Positions 7,992 to 16,963 of a DNA stretch of 35,468 bases are shown in pieces; position 1 is the first letter of the stretch; each line of letters begins with the position of its first letter. This stretch comes from Treponema sp. (lineage in GTDB: Bacteria; Spirochaetota; Spirochaetia; Treponematales; Breznakiellaceae), in assembly GCA_031265845.1 (NCBI GenBank), contig JAISCC010000168.1:1-35468 (forward strand), in the 5' to 3' direction. The position numbers and the translations under genes are program-made. Below the pieces are notes generated by a model, which worked only from the letters and a program-made list of their open reading frames with translations, ran no database searches and had not been told where the DNA came from.

Positions 7992-10259
7992 CTATACCAA
8001 CCCCAACTCCGAGAAGAGTTTTTTATAGGTGTCAAAGTATTTGGACGCGGCGAATTCTTCGATCTTTTCTTCGGGCAAGGATTCCAGCAACTGATCCATG
8101 TAGGAAAGAACGGTCTTGAGTTCTTGCTGAATGGCGGACGGTATTGCGGTCACTTTTGCAATCGGTTCTGATCCAGAAACCGCAGTTTCAGAAGCCATTT
8201 CTGCCGGAACAGCCACATTTTGCGCCGATTCTCCGACTGGGGAAAGGGTTTCCGCAACGGGATATTCTTCCGCAATTGGCTCCGCAGGCTCTTTTTCTTC
8301 GGGAAGAGGTTCCATGTCGGGATATTCTTCCGCAATTGGCTCCGCAGGCTCTTCTTCGGAAATGTCCAAAGGCATATCATCAAAGGCGATGGCTTCCAAC
8401 ACAGGTTCCTGCAATGGATTTTCTTGCAACTGCCCTGAAAGATCCGGCTCATCTATAACCACGTCAGAAAGATCGATGTCTTCAACCTCCAGTTCTTGTA
8501 GTTCCTGATGAGCGACAGGATCCGCTTCAAGGTAACTGCTGTCTTCCGGCGCAGGCGTAATAGATTCGACGCCTTCTTCCAGCAACCGCCGCAATTCATC
8601 CGTGCCTGTTGACGAATCCAGAATAACTTCTTCAATTTCAAAAGAAGCTCCCTCATCGGTCTCCGGGACGGGTTCGACTTCCGGCGCCTCTTCGGATAAG
8701 TCCTCTCCTGTTTCCTCTGTAAAATCCGCAGACATGAGCACATTATCAAGCTCTCTACCGGTAAGGGCGATCTTTTCATCATCAGAGTCGTCAAAGAACC
8801 CGCCTTGCGCATTTTGCAACGCCTCGGCTTCTTCTGGAGAAGCTTCAAGTTCTACGGCTTCCGGTTCGCCTTTGGATATATCCATCCCTATTTCTTCCGT
8901 AAAATCCGCAGACAGAAGGATATTGTCAAGTTCATTGCCAGTGAGGGCGATCTTTTCATCATCAGAGTCGTCAAAGAACCCGCCTTGCGCGTTTTGCGGC
9001 AACGCCTCTTCTTTTTTGACTTCCGATGGAATTTCTACCAGTTCCGCTATGCGAACCGCCGGTTCCAGTGCGCTAATCGCAGGCTCGTGGGCGCGGATCG
9101 CAAGGAAATCTTGTTTCAGGGTTGACAGTTCCTGTCGTATGGAAGACAATTCTTCGGCAATACGCAATAAGAGATCAGTAGAGAGGTTTGTTTGTATTAC
9201 GGACTGTACGGTTGGTTTCTCCGGATTCGCTGCGCCCAACACATCTGCCGCCGCCACAGACGCCTCATAAACAGATTCTTCCATCTCAACCGGAGCACCT
9301 TCCGCTTCAACAATTGCGTCTTCGCCTGACGCATCCGCTCCTATCTCTACCGTCTCATCTGCGGCTTCTTCCATCTCAACCGGAGCAACTTCCGTTTCAA
9401 CAACTGCGTCTTCGCCTGACGCATCCGCCGCCGCAGACACCTCATAAACAGATTCCTCCGTCTCATCTGGAACAGCTTCCGCTTCAACAACTGCGTCTTC
9501 GCCTGGCGCATCCGCAGACACTTCCGTTTCAGCGTACTCTTCTTCCATGGGAATTTCATCATCATCAAAGGGGGCGTCATCCAAGAAATCCTCTATAAAA
9601 AGTTCTGTTGTTCCTTTTTTGGCGACATCCGTCACATGCGCGGAGACTTCTTCGCTAACGGCGTCGCTTTCGCCGGACGCATCTGGCTGCGGAGCTTCAT
9701 CACCGGAGGCGGCGCTCTCAAATGCGTTTTCACTGGACGCGGCTTCATCAAAAGCAAGTCGCCCGGCAGACTGCCCGAACGCCGACTCTGCGGCTTCTTC
9801 CGCTTCGGCTCCGAGAGATAACGCGTCAATGGTCGGCACTTCCGTGAATTTCTGGTTTTCCACCGTCAAAAAATCAGGATCCGCTCTAAGAATATCTTCC
9901 ACTTGCAATTCTTCGATATCATCAAGTTCGGGATCAAGAAGGTTGTCAAATGACATAGAGTCTACATCTTCCGGATCACTTCCTAAATCTTCCGGTATAA
10001 ACTCTTTTTCAAAATCATTAATGTCTTCCGCCGCAGGCAAGTCCAACTCATCGGCTGAAATCTTTTCAATTTCACCTTCATTGATTTCGAAATCGGACAA
10101 CGATTCATCATCGGGAATAGGAAAAGCAACATCTCCCTTCTCGCTTGCGCTTGTTTCGGCAGGGTCGCTTTTCACCCATACGCCGTACTCATCTAGTTCG
10201 TTGGCTGATCCTGCGCCGCTTTGACCATCATATATTGAAGATTCTTTATCGTTTGCCAT
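7992..10259 (-). CDS. Large acidic repeat protein, treponemal, function unknown
   Basis: The 755-residue protein is extremely rich in Glu, Asp, Ala and Pro, with no signal peptide or membrane segment. Order: acidic N-terminus (1-170) with several 'FEIN/LDDIEEL' amphipathic bits; four imperfect copies of DASGEDAVVEAE (about 245-315); a helix near 360-395 (LLLRIAEELSSIRQELSTLK); two copies of FFDDSDDEKIALTG followed by ELDN-hydrophobic-SADFTEE (about 423 and 483); two copies of PAEPIAEEYP (about 635-667); and a compact helical C-terminus (SYMDQLLESLPEEKIEEFA, then KKLFSELGLV). The IALTG-type motif and this C-terminus look conserved to me among treponemes, while the linkers are low complexity. 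A strong promoter and an AGGGAG ribosome binding site precede it. Cotranscription with two Maf genes suggests a motility or envelope scaffold, which is inference. Confidence 0.75.
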   Translation of the reverse strand: MANDKESSIYDGQSGAGSANELDEYGVWVKSDPAETSASEKGDVAFPIPDDESLSDFEINEGEIEKISADELDLPAAEDINDFEKEFIPEDLGSDPEDVDSMSFDNLLDPELDDIEELQVEDILRADPDFLTVENQKFTEVPTIDALSLGAEAEEAAESAFGQSAGRLAFDEAASSENAFESAASGDEAPQPDASGESDAVSEEVSAHVTDVAKKGTTELFIEDFLDDAPFDDDEIPMEEEYAETEVSADAPGEDAVVEAEAVPDETEESVYEVSAAADASGEDAVVETEVAPVEMEEAADETVEIGADASGEDAIVEAEGAPVEMEESVYEASVAAADVLGAANPEKPTVQSVIQTNLSTDLLLRIAEELSSIRQELSTLKQDFLAIRAHEPAISALEPAVRIAELVEIPSEVKKEEALPQNAQGGFFDDSDDEKIALTGNELDNILLSADFTEEIGMDISKGEPEAVELEASPEEAEALQNAQGGFFDDSDDEKIALTGRELDNVLMSADFTEETGEDLSEEAPEVEPVPETDEGASFEIEEVILDSSTGTDELRRLLEEGVESITPAPEDSSYLEADPVAHQELQELEVEDIDLSDVVIDEPDLSGQLQENPLQEPVLEAIAFDDMPLDISEEEPAEPIAEEYPDMEPLPEEKEPAEPIAEEYPVAETLSPVGESAQNVAVPAEMASETAVSGSEPIAKVTAIPSAIQQELKTVLSYMDQLLESLPEEKIEEFAASKYFDTYKKLFSELGLV
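8258..8353. repeat. Exact 36-base direct repeat, 60-base period
   Basis: Bases 8258-8293 recur identically at 8318-8353 inside the acidic protein gene, encoding two PAEPIAEEYP copies. Identity at DNA level indicates recent duplication or slippage; copy number may vary between strains. Confidence 0.9.
8764..8990. repeat. 47-base near-tandem repeat encoding the DDEKIALTG motif
   Basis: Bases 8764-8810 recur identically at 8944-8990, within a longer 180-base imperfect period in which the flanks have diverged. The identical block codes for GGFFDDSDDEKIAL, so selection or gene conversion holds it constant. Confidence 0.85.
9281..9515. repeat. Imperfect ~90-base repeats encoding DASGEDA units
   Basis: Blocks near 9281-9337 and 9371-9427, and a shorter one near 9470-9512, share long runs such as TTCAACAA then TGCGTCTTCGCCTG. 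They encode the Glu/Ala-rich repeats in the middle of the acidic protein. Confidence 0.75.
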
Positions 10260-10282
10260 GCAAAAGTCTCCCTTTTTCAGTA

Positions 10283-10311
10283 ATTATACTATATCTTAAA
10301 CTATAAGTCAA
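10283..10311 (-). promoter_or_regulatory. Strong housekeeping promoter for the acidic protein / Maf operon
   Basis: On the minus strand TTGACT (10311-10306) and a perfect TATAAT (10288-10283) are separated by 17 bases. The predicted leader is about 20 bases and carries AGGGAG eight bases before the ATG at 10259. This separates the acidic protein/Maf unit from the lon-murG group upstream. Confidence 0.85.
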
Positions 10312-10389
10312 TTTTAGACTAGAGTTTTTTAGTACTTTTTGAGCGTTTTTCTTGCGCCTTTCCTTATAGAAAAAAACACGGCGAAAAAC

Positions 10390-12099
10390 TTAACTTTGCA
10401 AGCGGGACAACTCCAGCATCGCTTGTTTTCTGACAAGCGGCGGTTTATCGGAAGCGGCGAGACCGGCAAGGATGGTCACGCCAAAGGGGATCATGGGCGG
10501 CCCTGAAACGCGGCAAAGCGAACCGACCGCAGCAGCAACCGCGACAAGCGCCTGTTCATCCCTGCTGACCACAGGCGGAGAGATGGTTTGCGCAAAGGCT
10601 TTCATGGCGATGCCATCAGGATCAACCCCGATGCGCCCTATCGCTTCCGCAGCTGCGGCTTTTACCTGCGGATCTTTGTCGTTGAGGAACAAGTCCGCGA
10701 AGAACGGGACAAGTTCATGGGAGCCGAATGAAGCCAAAAGGCGCGTCGCTTCAACGCGATGTACAAGGCTCACAGGCGGGTGGGTCGCCAGTATGGAAAG
10801 GCTGTTCCGCACGCTGCCAGCGACCTCTTTCAAATACACGACGAACCCGGGTTCGTCTTCTCCCAACTGCCCCCGCTTGATTTCTTCACGAATCCTGTTG
10901 AATTGGCGGGTGATATCGAAATCACTGAATTGGTTGTAATAATTGGAACGTTGGGGCGGGAGTTCTCCAAGTCCGTAGCCGCCTTGTGGAGTGGCTCCGT
11001 AGAGGGAGTGTTCCCACAGCCGCCCATCCACGTGTTCAAGCTGGTACGCATAGAGCATCCAATCGCCGCCGCCTGAATACAGAACGCCGTCCCTGCCGAA
11101 AGCCGACATTGAGGCGGCGTTCTGTATATCCAGTTTCCATTTCAACGCGCCGGTGCGGTGGAACCCTGCGGCTCTTGAAACACTCAAGGCATAAACGCCA
11201 TCTTCCCGGTTGACAAGGCTCGTCTCGCCCGCGCCCAAAAGCCCCGCGTCAGCTTGCCAGCGGATTTCCCCTTCAGTGGAAAGAAGGATGACATTCCCGT
11301 TTGACAGCGCGACGGCTATGTCGCCATTGTACTCGCTTGCGGCAAGAGGAGGCGCCGGAAGCTGAGAAAACACGCGCGCATCCTCAAACGCCGCTCCTGT
11401 ATGGGTGAATATTTCGCCCGCGCCGTCCTTGTACCACACCAAGACCACGCTTTCGCCGCTTGTTTTTTTTATGGAAACAATGATCGCCGGCGCGCCGGCA
11501 AGATCAACATCGGTCGCCTTTCCAAACGGACTGATGTGAACTATTTTGCAACCGGCGTAGCCGCCGACGCCCTCAATGGCGAACAGGACGCCGCCCTGCT
11601 TATCAAGAACGGGCGGGACGATTGTTTTCCCGTCTATACGCCGCGTCCAAAGACTTTTGCCTTCGGCGTTAAAACAGAACAGCATCCGCTCCGTTGGCGC
11701 AAAAATGCGCCCATCCCAGCCGGTGATGACCGGAGCCGTGATGGGCGCGTTGAGGTTGACGCGCCACAACTCCTTGCCCACCCTGTTGAGGGCAAACAAG
11801 TAGCCGTTTGTCCTGCAAACATAGCTTGCGCCGTACCATGAGCGGGTCAAAAAGGGACAGAGCTTCCCGGAGGCAAAGTATTCCCACAAGAGCGATCCCT
11901 GCCACGAATACGCCTTGACGCTGCCGCCGTCAAGCGCGATGACAACGGAACCGGCTTGCGCTGACGGGGCGCCGATCACAACGCCCGCCACAGCCTTTTC
12001 CCAGAAGGATTCCATTACGCTTCGTGTCTGCGCCGCAAGAGGAAATGAACAAAATGAAAAAATGAAAAACACTTTACATATTAGAACATGCTTTTTCAT
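10390..12099 (-). CDS. Secreted beta-propeller (PQQ-like) protein with C-terminal HEAT repeats
   Basis: The 569-residue protein starts with a classical signal peptide (KK, then a hydrophobic core, ending FPLAAQT at about 18-25). Residues about 40-370 are a series of propeller blades of the PQQ/outer-membrane-assembly type, recognisable by repeats such as GSLLWEYF, GKELWRVNL, GKSLWTRRI, GEIRWQAD and GALKWKLD, each following a 'V-ALD/FALN-G' strand. A linker (about 375-440) leads to two or three HEAT-like helix pairs (about 450-565) containing DPQVKAAAAEAIGRIG. It should lie in the periplasm or on the outer membrane and act as a binding or assembly platform. No dehydrogenase active-site residues are evident. 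It follows the CvpA gene by 27 bases; a TATAAT just before the start may give it an additional promoter. Confidence 0.8.
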   Translation of the reverse strand: MKKHVLICKVFFIFSFCSFPLAAQTRSVMESFWEKAVAGVVIGAPSAQAGSVVIALDGGSVKAYSWQGSLLWEYFASGKLCPFLTRSWYGASYVCRTNGYLFALNRVGKELWRVNLNAPITAPVITGWDGRIFAPTERMLFCFNAEGKSLWTRRIDGKTIVPPVLDKQGGVLFAIEGVGGYAGCKIVHISPFGKATDVDLAGAPAIIVSIKKTSGESVVLVWYKDGAGEIFTHTGAAFEDARVFSQLPAPPLAASEYNGDIAVALSNGNVILLSTEGEIRWQADAGLLGAGETSLVNREDGVYALSVSRAAGFHRTGALKWKLDIQNAASMSAFGRDGVLYSGGGDWMLYAYQLEHVDGRLWEHSLYGATPQGGYGLGELPPQRSNYYNQFSDFDITRQFNRIREEIKRGQLGEDEPGFVVYLKEVAGSVRNSLSILATHPPVSLVHRVEATRLLASFGSHELVPFFADLFLNDKDPQVKAAAAEAIGRIGVDPDGIAMKAFAQTISPPVVSRDEQALVAVAAAVGSLCRVSGPPMIPFGVTILAGLAASDKPPLVRKQAMLELSRLQS

Positions 12100-12126
12100 A
12101 TTTTTTCACATTCTTTCATTATACAT

Positions 12127-12594
12127 TCAGAATGTGTTCAGAAATGGCGCCAAGAACGCGGCGAACAGGCTGTCCGTCGTTACGGAAGCAGGATCAAAAA
12201 GCGGTTGTATATAAATGACAAAAAACACAAACGCGGTGAAACAGAGACCCTGAAAAATGCCCAGAAAGAAGCCGAGGAATTTGTCGATTCCGCCCAAATT
12301 CGTCCGAATCATGATGTCGGAGATGATCTTCTCTATAAATTTCATCACCAGAAAAACGATGATGAACAGAGCGATAAAACTCAGTACTTCAGGCGCGACC
12401 TTGACTCCCGCCAAGTCGGGCAATTTCTCGCGGATAAACGCCGCTCCATTCTTATAGAAGAAAAAACCCGTCGCAATGCCGAGCGCCATAGCGCCAATAG
12501 AGAACGCCTCTTCCACGAACCCTTTCAACATGGCGCGTATCGCAAAAACAAGAATGAGACCAAAACAGACAATATCAATGACCGCCAACTGCAT
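12127..12594 (-). CDS. CvpA-family membrane protein
   Basis: The 155-residue protein has four predicted membrane helices (about 5-22, 28-48, 70-90, 103-128) and the CvpA-family pattern: VIDIVCFGLILVFAIRAMLKGFVEEAFS at the start and LGGIDKFLGFFLGIFQG in the second half. CvpA proteins are inner-membrane proteins linked to colicin V export and, in enteric bacteria, to envelope stress and bile resistance; the biochemical role is not settled. GGAGG stands four bases before the ATG. It begins 12 bases after murG ends, so both should be on one mRNA with lon. Confidence 0.85.
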   Translation of the reverse strand: MQLAVIDIVCFGLILVFAIRAMLKGFVEEAFSIGAMALGIATGFFFYKNGAAFIREKLPDLAGVKVAPEVLSFIALFIIVFLVMKFIEKIISDIMIRTNLGGIDKFLGFFLGIFQGLCFTAFVFFVIYIQPLFDPASVTTDSLFAAFLAPFLNTF

Positions 12595-12606
12595 GCCGCC
12601 TCCTTT

Positions 12607-13692
12607 TCACTTCACTTCTTTGCCGGTGATTTCAGCGGCTATAATATCCGCAATAATCCGCGCTCCATCGCGGACGCCTACCGCTAAAGACGCCCGCGCC
12701 ATTGCCGCGCGCTTTTCACCATCAGCCGCAAGGCCAGCGATTATCTCGACAAGACGCTTCGTCTCATTGACGACAACCGCCGCGCCCGCTTTCTCGAAAA
12801 ACCGGGCGTTCTCCACCTGATCGCCCCGCGTACCCGAACCCCGCAACGGAATAAGCGCCATAGGCTTGCCGGCTACAGCGCATTCCCATACAGTTCCCGC
12901 GCCGCTCCGCCCAAGCGCAAGCTCCGCCGCCGCAAGCGCATGAGGCATGTCTTCATCTATGTAACGGTACGGCTTGTACCGTTCGGAAGCGGGCGCATCC
13001 CACTCGGCTTGCCCTGTCTGATGAACCACAACGTACCATTTCGTCAACTCGTCAAGATGCTCGCGGACAAGATCGTTTATTTCCTTCGCTCCCTGACTGC
13101 CGCCCAGCGCGAGCAATATTCTGTCCTTTTCTTCCACGCCCAAGAACGCGCGCCCCCGCTTTTTGTCAGCGGTTCTGAATGCGTCGCGCACCGGATTGCC
13201 AGTTATGGTGATCTTGTGGTGGTATGCCGCCGGAAATTGGGAAACCGTGTCCTGATACGCCGTAAAAATCCGCTTTGAAAACAGGCTGTTGATTTTGGTG
13301 GCGAGTCCGGGACTAAAATCCGACTCATGGGCAAACACCGGTATGTTCAAAGAAAACGCCGCGACAACAGGCGGTACGCTCACGAATCCGCCCTTGGAAA
13401 AGAGCAGACCCGGCTTTTCTTTTTTTAATATCTTTCGCGCCGCAAAAAATCCCGCGATAATTTTAAAAATATCCAGAACATTCTGAAAGGAAACGTACCG
13501 CCTCAATTTGCCCGAAGGAACGCCGAAAAACTCTATGCCGCCGTCCTTCTTGACAATGGAAGCGTCCATGCCTTTATCCGAGCCAAGCCATATAATACGG
13601 CAATCAACGCTTTTTTTCAAGGCGCCGGCAACCGCGAGTCCGGGATAGATATGCCCGCCCGTGCCGCCGCCCGTAAATGCTATAGTGACCAT
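12607..13692 (-). CDS. murG: UDP-GlcNAc:lipid-I GlcNAc transferase MurG
   Basis: The 361-residue enzyme adds N-acetylglucosamine to lipid I on the inner face of the cytoplasmic membrane, making lipid II for peptidoglycan. It opens MVTIAFTGGGTGGHIYPGLA with the glycine loop GGTGGH (9-14); later come AHESDFSPGLATK, LLALGGSQGAKEIND, and the donor-site region LGRSGAGTVWECAVAGKPMALIPL. I place the start at 13692, where a GGAG lies nine bases upstream; the longer in-frame extension to 13782 would overlap the end of lon and is not MurG-like. It sits 34 bases after lon and 12 before the CvpA gene. Confidence 0.95.
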   Translation of the reverse strand: MVTIAFTGGGTGGHIYPGLAVAGALKKSVDCRIIWLGSDKGMDASIVKKDGGIEFFGVPSGKLRRYVSFQNVLDIFKIIAGFFAARKILKKEKPGLLFSKGGFVSVPPVVAAFSLNIPVFAHESDFSPGLATKINSLFSKRIFTAYQDTVSQFPAAYHHKITITGNPVRDAFRTADKKRGRAFLGVEEKDRILLALGGSQGAKEINDLVREHLDELTKWYVVVHQTGQAEWDAPASERYKPYRYIDEDMPHALAAAELALGRSGAGTVWECAVAGKPMALIPLRGSGTRGDQVENARFFEKAGAAVVVNETKRLVEIIAGLAADGEKRAAMARASLAVGVRDGARIIADIIAAEITGKEVK

Positions 13693-13726
13693 AGCGTATG
13701 CTCCATATACTCCACCGTACGCTTCT

Positions 13727-16249
13727 TTATGGCAACGCCAAGCGCAACGCCTCTTCAAAAGACTCAACCGGATAAAACTCAAGCCCTTTTTTCACGATGG
13801 CGGGAATTTCATCAAGATCGCGCGCGTTCTGTTTGGGGATAATGACGTACCGCGCCTTGTTGCGCGCGGCGGCAATGGTTTTCTCCTTCAGTCCGCCTAT
13901 GGGAAGCACCCGTCCGGTCAGGCTTAATTCTCCTGTCATAACGAGTTTGTCCGTGATGACGCGCCCGCAAAAAAGCGAGCAGAGCGCAACCGCCATGGTG
14001 ACGCCCGCCGACGGTCCGTCTTTCGGCGTCGCTCCTGCGGGAATGTGCAGATGGATGCGGTTTTGCTCAAACCATGAGGCGTCGATTCCGTACCGCTCAA
14101 CGCCGATCTTCTGGGCTACGGTCAAGGCGATGGACGCCGATTCCTTCATGGTGTCGCCCATGTTGCCCGTAAGAGTGAAGCCGCCCTTTTCCTTCACCGA
14201 GGTCGCCTCAATCACCAGCGTGTCGCCGCCCATGCTCGTCCACGCAAGCCCAATCGACATGCCGGGTCTGTTCGCCTTCTTAATCTCGCCTTCGGGAAAC
14301 AAAGGTTTTCCCAGGTGTTTTTCGATGAGGGGTTTGTCTACAACAAACACGGGCTTGGGGAATTGATCGCTGGAAGGGGCTGTGTTGGAAGGTTTCTTTT
14401 TCGCGGATGTCGCAACCGCCCGCGCTTCGCCGCTGTCCTCTTCATTTTCCGCCGGTTCTATGTCCCAGCCCTTCCCTTCTTCCACTTCTACGATTTCTCT
14501 GGCCAGCTTTCTATGTATCTTGTCCAGATTTTTCTCAAAATTCCGTACGCCCGCCTCTCGCGCATAGCAATTCGCAATGTACAGCAACGACTCTTTGGCG
14601 TACTTCACCTGACGCTTCTCCAACCCGCTTTTTTCAAGGCTTTTCGGCACCAGATAACGCTTTGCGATCTCCAGTTTTTCAGCGCTGATGTACCCCGGCA
14701 ACTCAATGATCTCCATGCGGTCAAGCAACGCCGGGGGAATAGTGTCCAGCGTATTCGCCGTAACAATGAAAAATATGCGGGAAATGTCAAACGGCAGATC
14801 CAGGTAATGATCGCGGAAGCTGTTGTTTTGTTCGGGATCAAGCGCTTCAAGGAGGGCGCTTGCCGGATCCCCGTGATAACTCGCCGCCATTTTGTCGATT
14901 TCATCTATCATAAACACAGGGTCTTTCGTCTTGGCAATCTTGATTCCCTGAATGATCTTGCCGGGCATGGCGCCGATATAGGTGCGCCGATGGCCTTTGA
15001 TTTCAGCCTCGTCCCTCATGCCGCCCACGGAAAATCTAAAAAATTTCTTGTTGAGGGCGCGGGCGACGGACTTGCCCACCGAGGTTTTTCCAACGCCCGG
15101 CGGCCCCACCAGGCAAATGATCGACCCTGATGGCGGTCTGCCTTCCCTGTCTTTCGCTTCGCTCCCATTCGCCTGCCGCGTGTCCCGCTGGATGCGGCTG
15201 TTCCTCAATTTCCTCACCGCGAGGTACTCGATAATGCGATTCTTCACGTCTTTAAGCCCGTAGTGATCGTTTTCGAGCGTCTTCCGCGCATACGCGAGAT
15301 CGATCCGCTCCGGCGCCGGGTCTTCCCATGGAAGGCAGGCTATCATGTCGAGGTAGTTTCTGGAGACCACGTATTCAGGCGACTGCGACTCCATGGCGGC
15401 GAATTTCTCAAGCTCCTGTTCGACCGTTTCTTTTATTTCGCCTTCAAAATGGAACGATTCAAACTTTTCCTTAAACCGTTGATAATCTGAAGTCTTCGCG
15501 TCCGCAACCATGCCCAATTCCGTCTTGATCGCCTTCAGTTCTTCCTTCAAAAAATACTCGCGCTGGGACTTGTTGAGTCTGTCGTTGATTTCATTCGTTA
15601 TGCGTTTCTGTATGCGAAAAAGCTCTTGCTCTTTTTTGATGAACACCAGCACCTGTTCCATGCGCTTGCGCACATTGGTCTGCTCAAGCACCTTCTGCTG
15701 CTCCGCCTTTTCGATATTGAGGATGCTGGCTATAAAATCCGCTATTTTCCCGGGCTGATCGATGTTTATCATATTAAGCCGCACTTCTTCGGAAAAAAGC
15801 GGGTTGTTTTCGGAAATCTGCTTCATTTCAGAAAGAAGCGCCCGTGTAAGCGCTTTCACTTCCGGCGTTTCATCTTCGGTTTCCTCAAGGTACTGAACGA
15901 CGGCGACCACTGGATTTCTTGCGCTGACGGCTTTCTTGACCTTGAAACGTTTGATGGTCGATACAAAGATATTGACGCCTCCATCGGGAAGGTTTATCTT
16001 CTTGACTATCTTGGCGACGGTTCCGACCTTATAAAAATCGCCAAGCGTCGGCGTCTCAACCTCGTTGGCGAGCATAACCAGCCCAATAAGACCATCTTCA
16101 GAAACCGCGTATTCAACCACCTTCACATCAAAAGGGTTGAGGATCATAAGCGGCGTAAAAATTCCCGGAAAGATTGGGCGCCCCATAAGGCTCACGATAG
16201 GCAGCTTGCCGGGAAGCAACTGCTCCAGCGGCACCATTTGATCCGACAT
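13727..16249 (-). CDS. lon: ATP-dependent Lon protease
   Basis: The 840-residue protein is a complete LonA: N-terminal substrate-binding domain (about 16-210), coiled coil (about 220-285), AAA+ module with Walker A GPPGVGKT at 382-389 and Walker B VFMIDEID at 445-452, and a C-terminal Ser-Lys protease domain with S747 in PKDGPSAG and K790 in GGLKEK. It degrades misfolded and regulatory proteins in the cytoplasm. Two short insertions stand out: a hydrophilic one before Walker A (about 358-374) and a Glu/Ser/Lys-rich linker of about 40 residues (590-632) between the AAA+ and protease domains. The start has no Shine-Dalgarno and sits just behind a -10-like sequence. Confidence 0.95.
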   Translation of the reverse strand: MSDQMVPLEQLLPGKLPIVSLMGRPIFPGIFTPLMILNPFDVKVVEYAVSEDGLIGLVMLANEVETPTLGDFYKVGTVAKIVKKINLPDGGVNIFVSTIKRFKVKKAVSARNPVVAVVQYLEETEDETPEVKALTRALLSEMKQISENNPLFSEEVRLNMINIDQPGKIADFIASILNIEKAEQQKVLEQTNVRKRMEQVLVFIKKEQELFRIQKRITNEINDRLNKSQREYFLKEELKAIKTELGMVADAKTSDYQRFKEKFESFHFEGEIKETVEQELEKFAAMESQSPEYVVSRNYLDMIACLPWEDPAPERIDLAYARKTLENDHYGLKDVKNRIIEYLAVRKLRNSRIQRDTRQANGSEAKDREGRPPSGSIICLVGPPGVGKTSVGKSVARALNKKFFRFSVGGMRDEAEIKGHRRTYIGAMPGKIIQGIKIAKTKDPVFMIDEIDKMAASYHGDPASALLEALDPEQNNSFRDHYLDLPFDISRIFFIVTANTLDTIPPALLDRMEIIELPGYISAEKLEIAKRYLVPKSLEKSGLEKRQVKYAKESLLYIANCYAREAGVRNFEKNLDKIHRKLAREIVEVEEGKGWDIEPAENEEDSGEARAVATSAKKKPSNTAPSSDQFPKPVFVVDKPLIEKHLGKPLFPEGEIKKANRPGMSIGLAWTSMGGDTLVIEATSVKEKGGFTLTGNMGDTMKESASIALTVAQKIGVERYGIDASWFEQNRIHLHIPAGATPKDGPSAGVTMAVALCSLFCGRVITDKLVMTGELSLTGRVLPIGGLKEKTIAAARNKARYVIIPKQNARDLDEIPAIVKKGLEFYPVESFEEALRLALP

Positions 16250-16260
16250 AGTAATTTATA

Positions 16261-16288
16261 ATATTACGCTTTATAGATAAAAAATCAA
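16261..16288 (-). promoter_or_regulatory. lon promoter, leaderless or very short leader
   Basis: Minus strand TTGATT (16288-16283) and TAATAT (16266-16261) are 16 bases apart, with 11 bases to the ATG; an overlapping TATTAT (16263-16258) would leave eight. Either choice predicts a leader of zero to five bases, and no Shine-Dalgarno is present. Confidence 0.5.
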
Positions 16289-16345
16289 GAGAATTCGGAA
16301 CGCGAACAGGAACACGAACCACACGAACATAAGAGTTTTAGGTGA

Positions 16346-16537
16346 ATGTCAGGAGGTCAAAGAAAGAGTTCGCGTTTGCTTGTGTCATGGGCTTTTCCCT
16401 CGCAGTATGCGCCAATTGGTCTCCTCCAAGCTCGTTTATCTGATAGAGCATATAACCGCCCTGGGTATGACACCGGTGATGCCGGACGGCTTGCGGTTCA
16501 ACGCCGCCGCTATGTCCGAAGGCTTAAGTTCTTCACC
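16346..16537 (-). pseudogene. Fragment resembling a helix-turn-helix domain
   Basis: The minus strand encodes ELKPSDIAAALNRKPSGITGVI (split here by no stop), which reads like a winged helix/HTH core ('IAAAL.RKPSGIT'), followed after a frame change by YMLYQINELGGDQL. No start, no ribosome binding site and frame changes mark it as a remnant, perhaps the C-terminal DNA-binding end of an accessory ATPase or regulator. The assignment is weak. Confidence 0.3.
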
Positions 16538-16698
16538 TTGTCCAAAATAGTTTGCGCCGCGGCTTCGTCGCTTGCCAGTTGGGTGATGTGGTTCTGAGGG
16601 ATACCCAATGCGCTGGTCGCTGGTCGCAAAAACCGTGTTCCATGACTTTACCATGTGAGTTGTTCGTCCCTTGAATTGGGATGCCAGTCTGCGCCCAT
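16516..16698 (-). pseudogene. N-terminal remnant of the Treponema MGADW family
   Basis: The minus-strand ATG at 16698 follows AGAGG by six bases, a sound ancestral start. The frame reads MGADWHPNSRDEQLTW and stops; a neighbouring frame continues MVKSWNTVFATSDQRI, and the first frame then resumes ALGIPQNHITQLASDE and AAAQTILDKVK. Two compensating frame changes rebuild the N-terminal 60 residues of the family whose C-terminal debris lies at 3.65-4.05 kb. The rest of the gene is missing and is replaced by the HTH-like fragment. Confidence 0.6.
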
Positions 16699-16699
16699 A

Positions 16700-16963
16700 A
16701 ATAACCTCTCTTTTGGCGGGTTTACCGTCAATTTTCATCGAATATGAACATAAAATGTTCGTATTTCCACTAAAATGTATTAAAACGAGGCAATTTTTCC
16801 CTCTTCTGTGCGCTTGTTCTTCATGTTCGACCAATTACTTAAAAACGCTTGTTTCGAAGTTGTCTTAATAGTCATATTTAAATTTACTTTTTCCACTTCT
16901 TCTACTTGTTTCCCTTGTCCTCTGATATAAACATATTTATTCAAATCCGTAGGCAAGAATACG
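16700..16963. other. AT-richer stretch, no assigned gene
   Basis: The minus strand is open from 17124 to 16780 and includes MTIKTTSKQAFLSNWSNMK, then a stop at 16780. It has no clear ribosome binding site or family motif, and its upper part overlaps a better candidate on the plus strand. I cannot decide whether it is a remnant. Confidence 0.3.

Noticed and set aside
8258..9515. A CRISPR-like array
   Set aside because: The repeats are in frame inside a coding gene, differ in length and period, and have no unique spacers.
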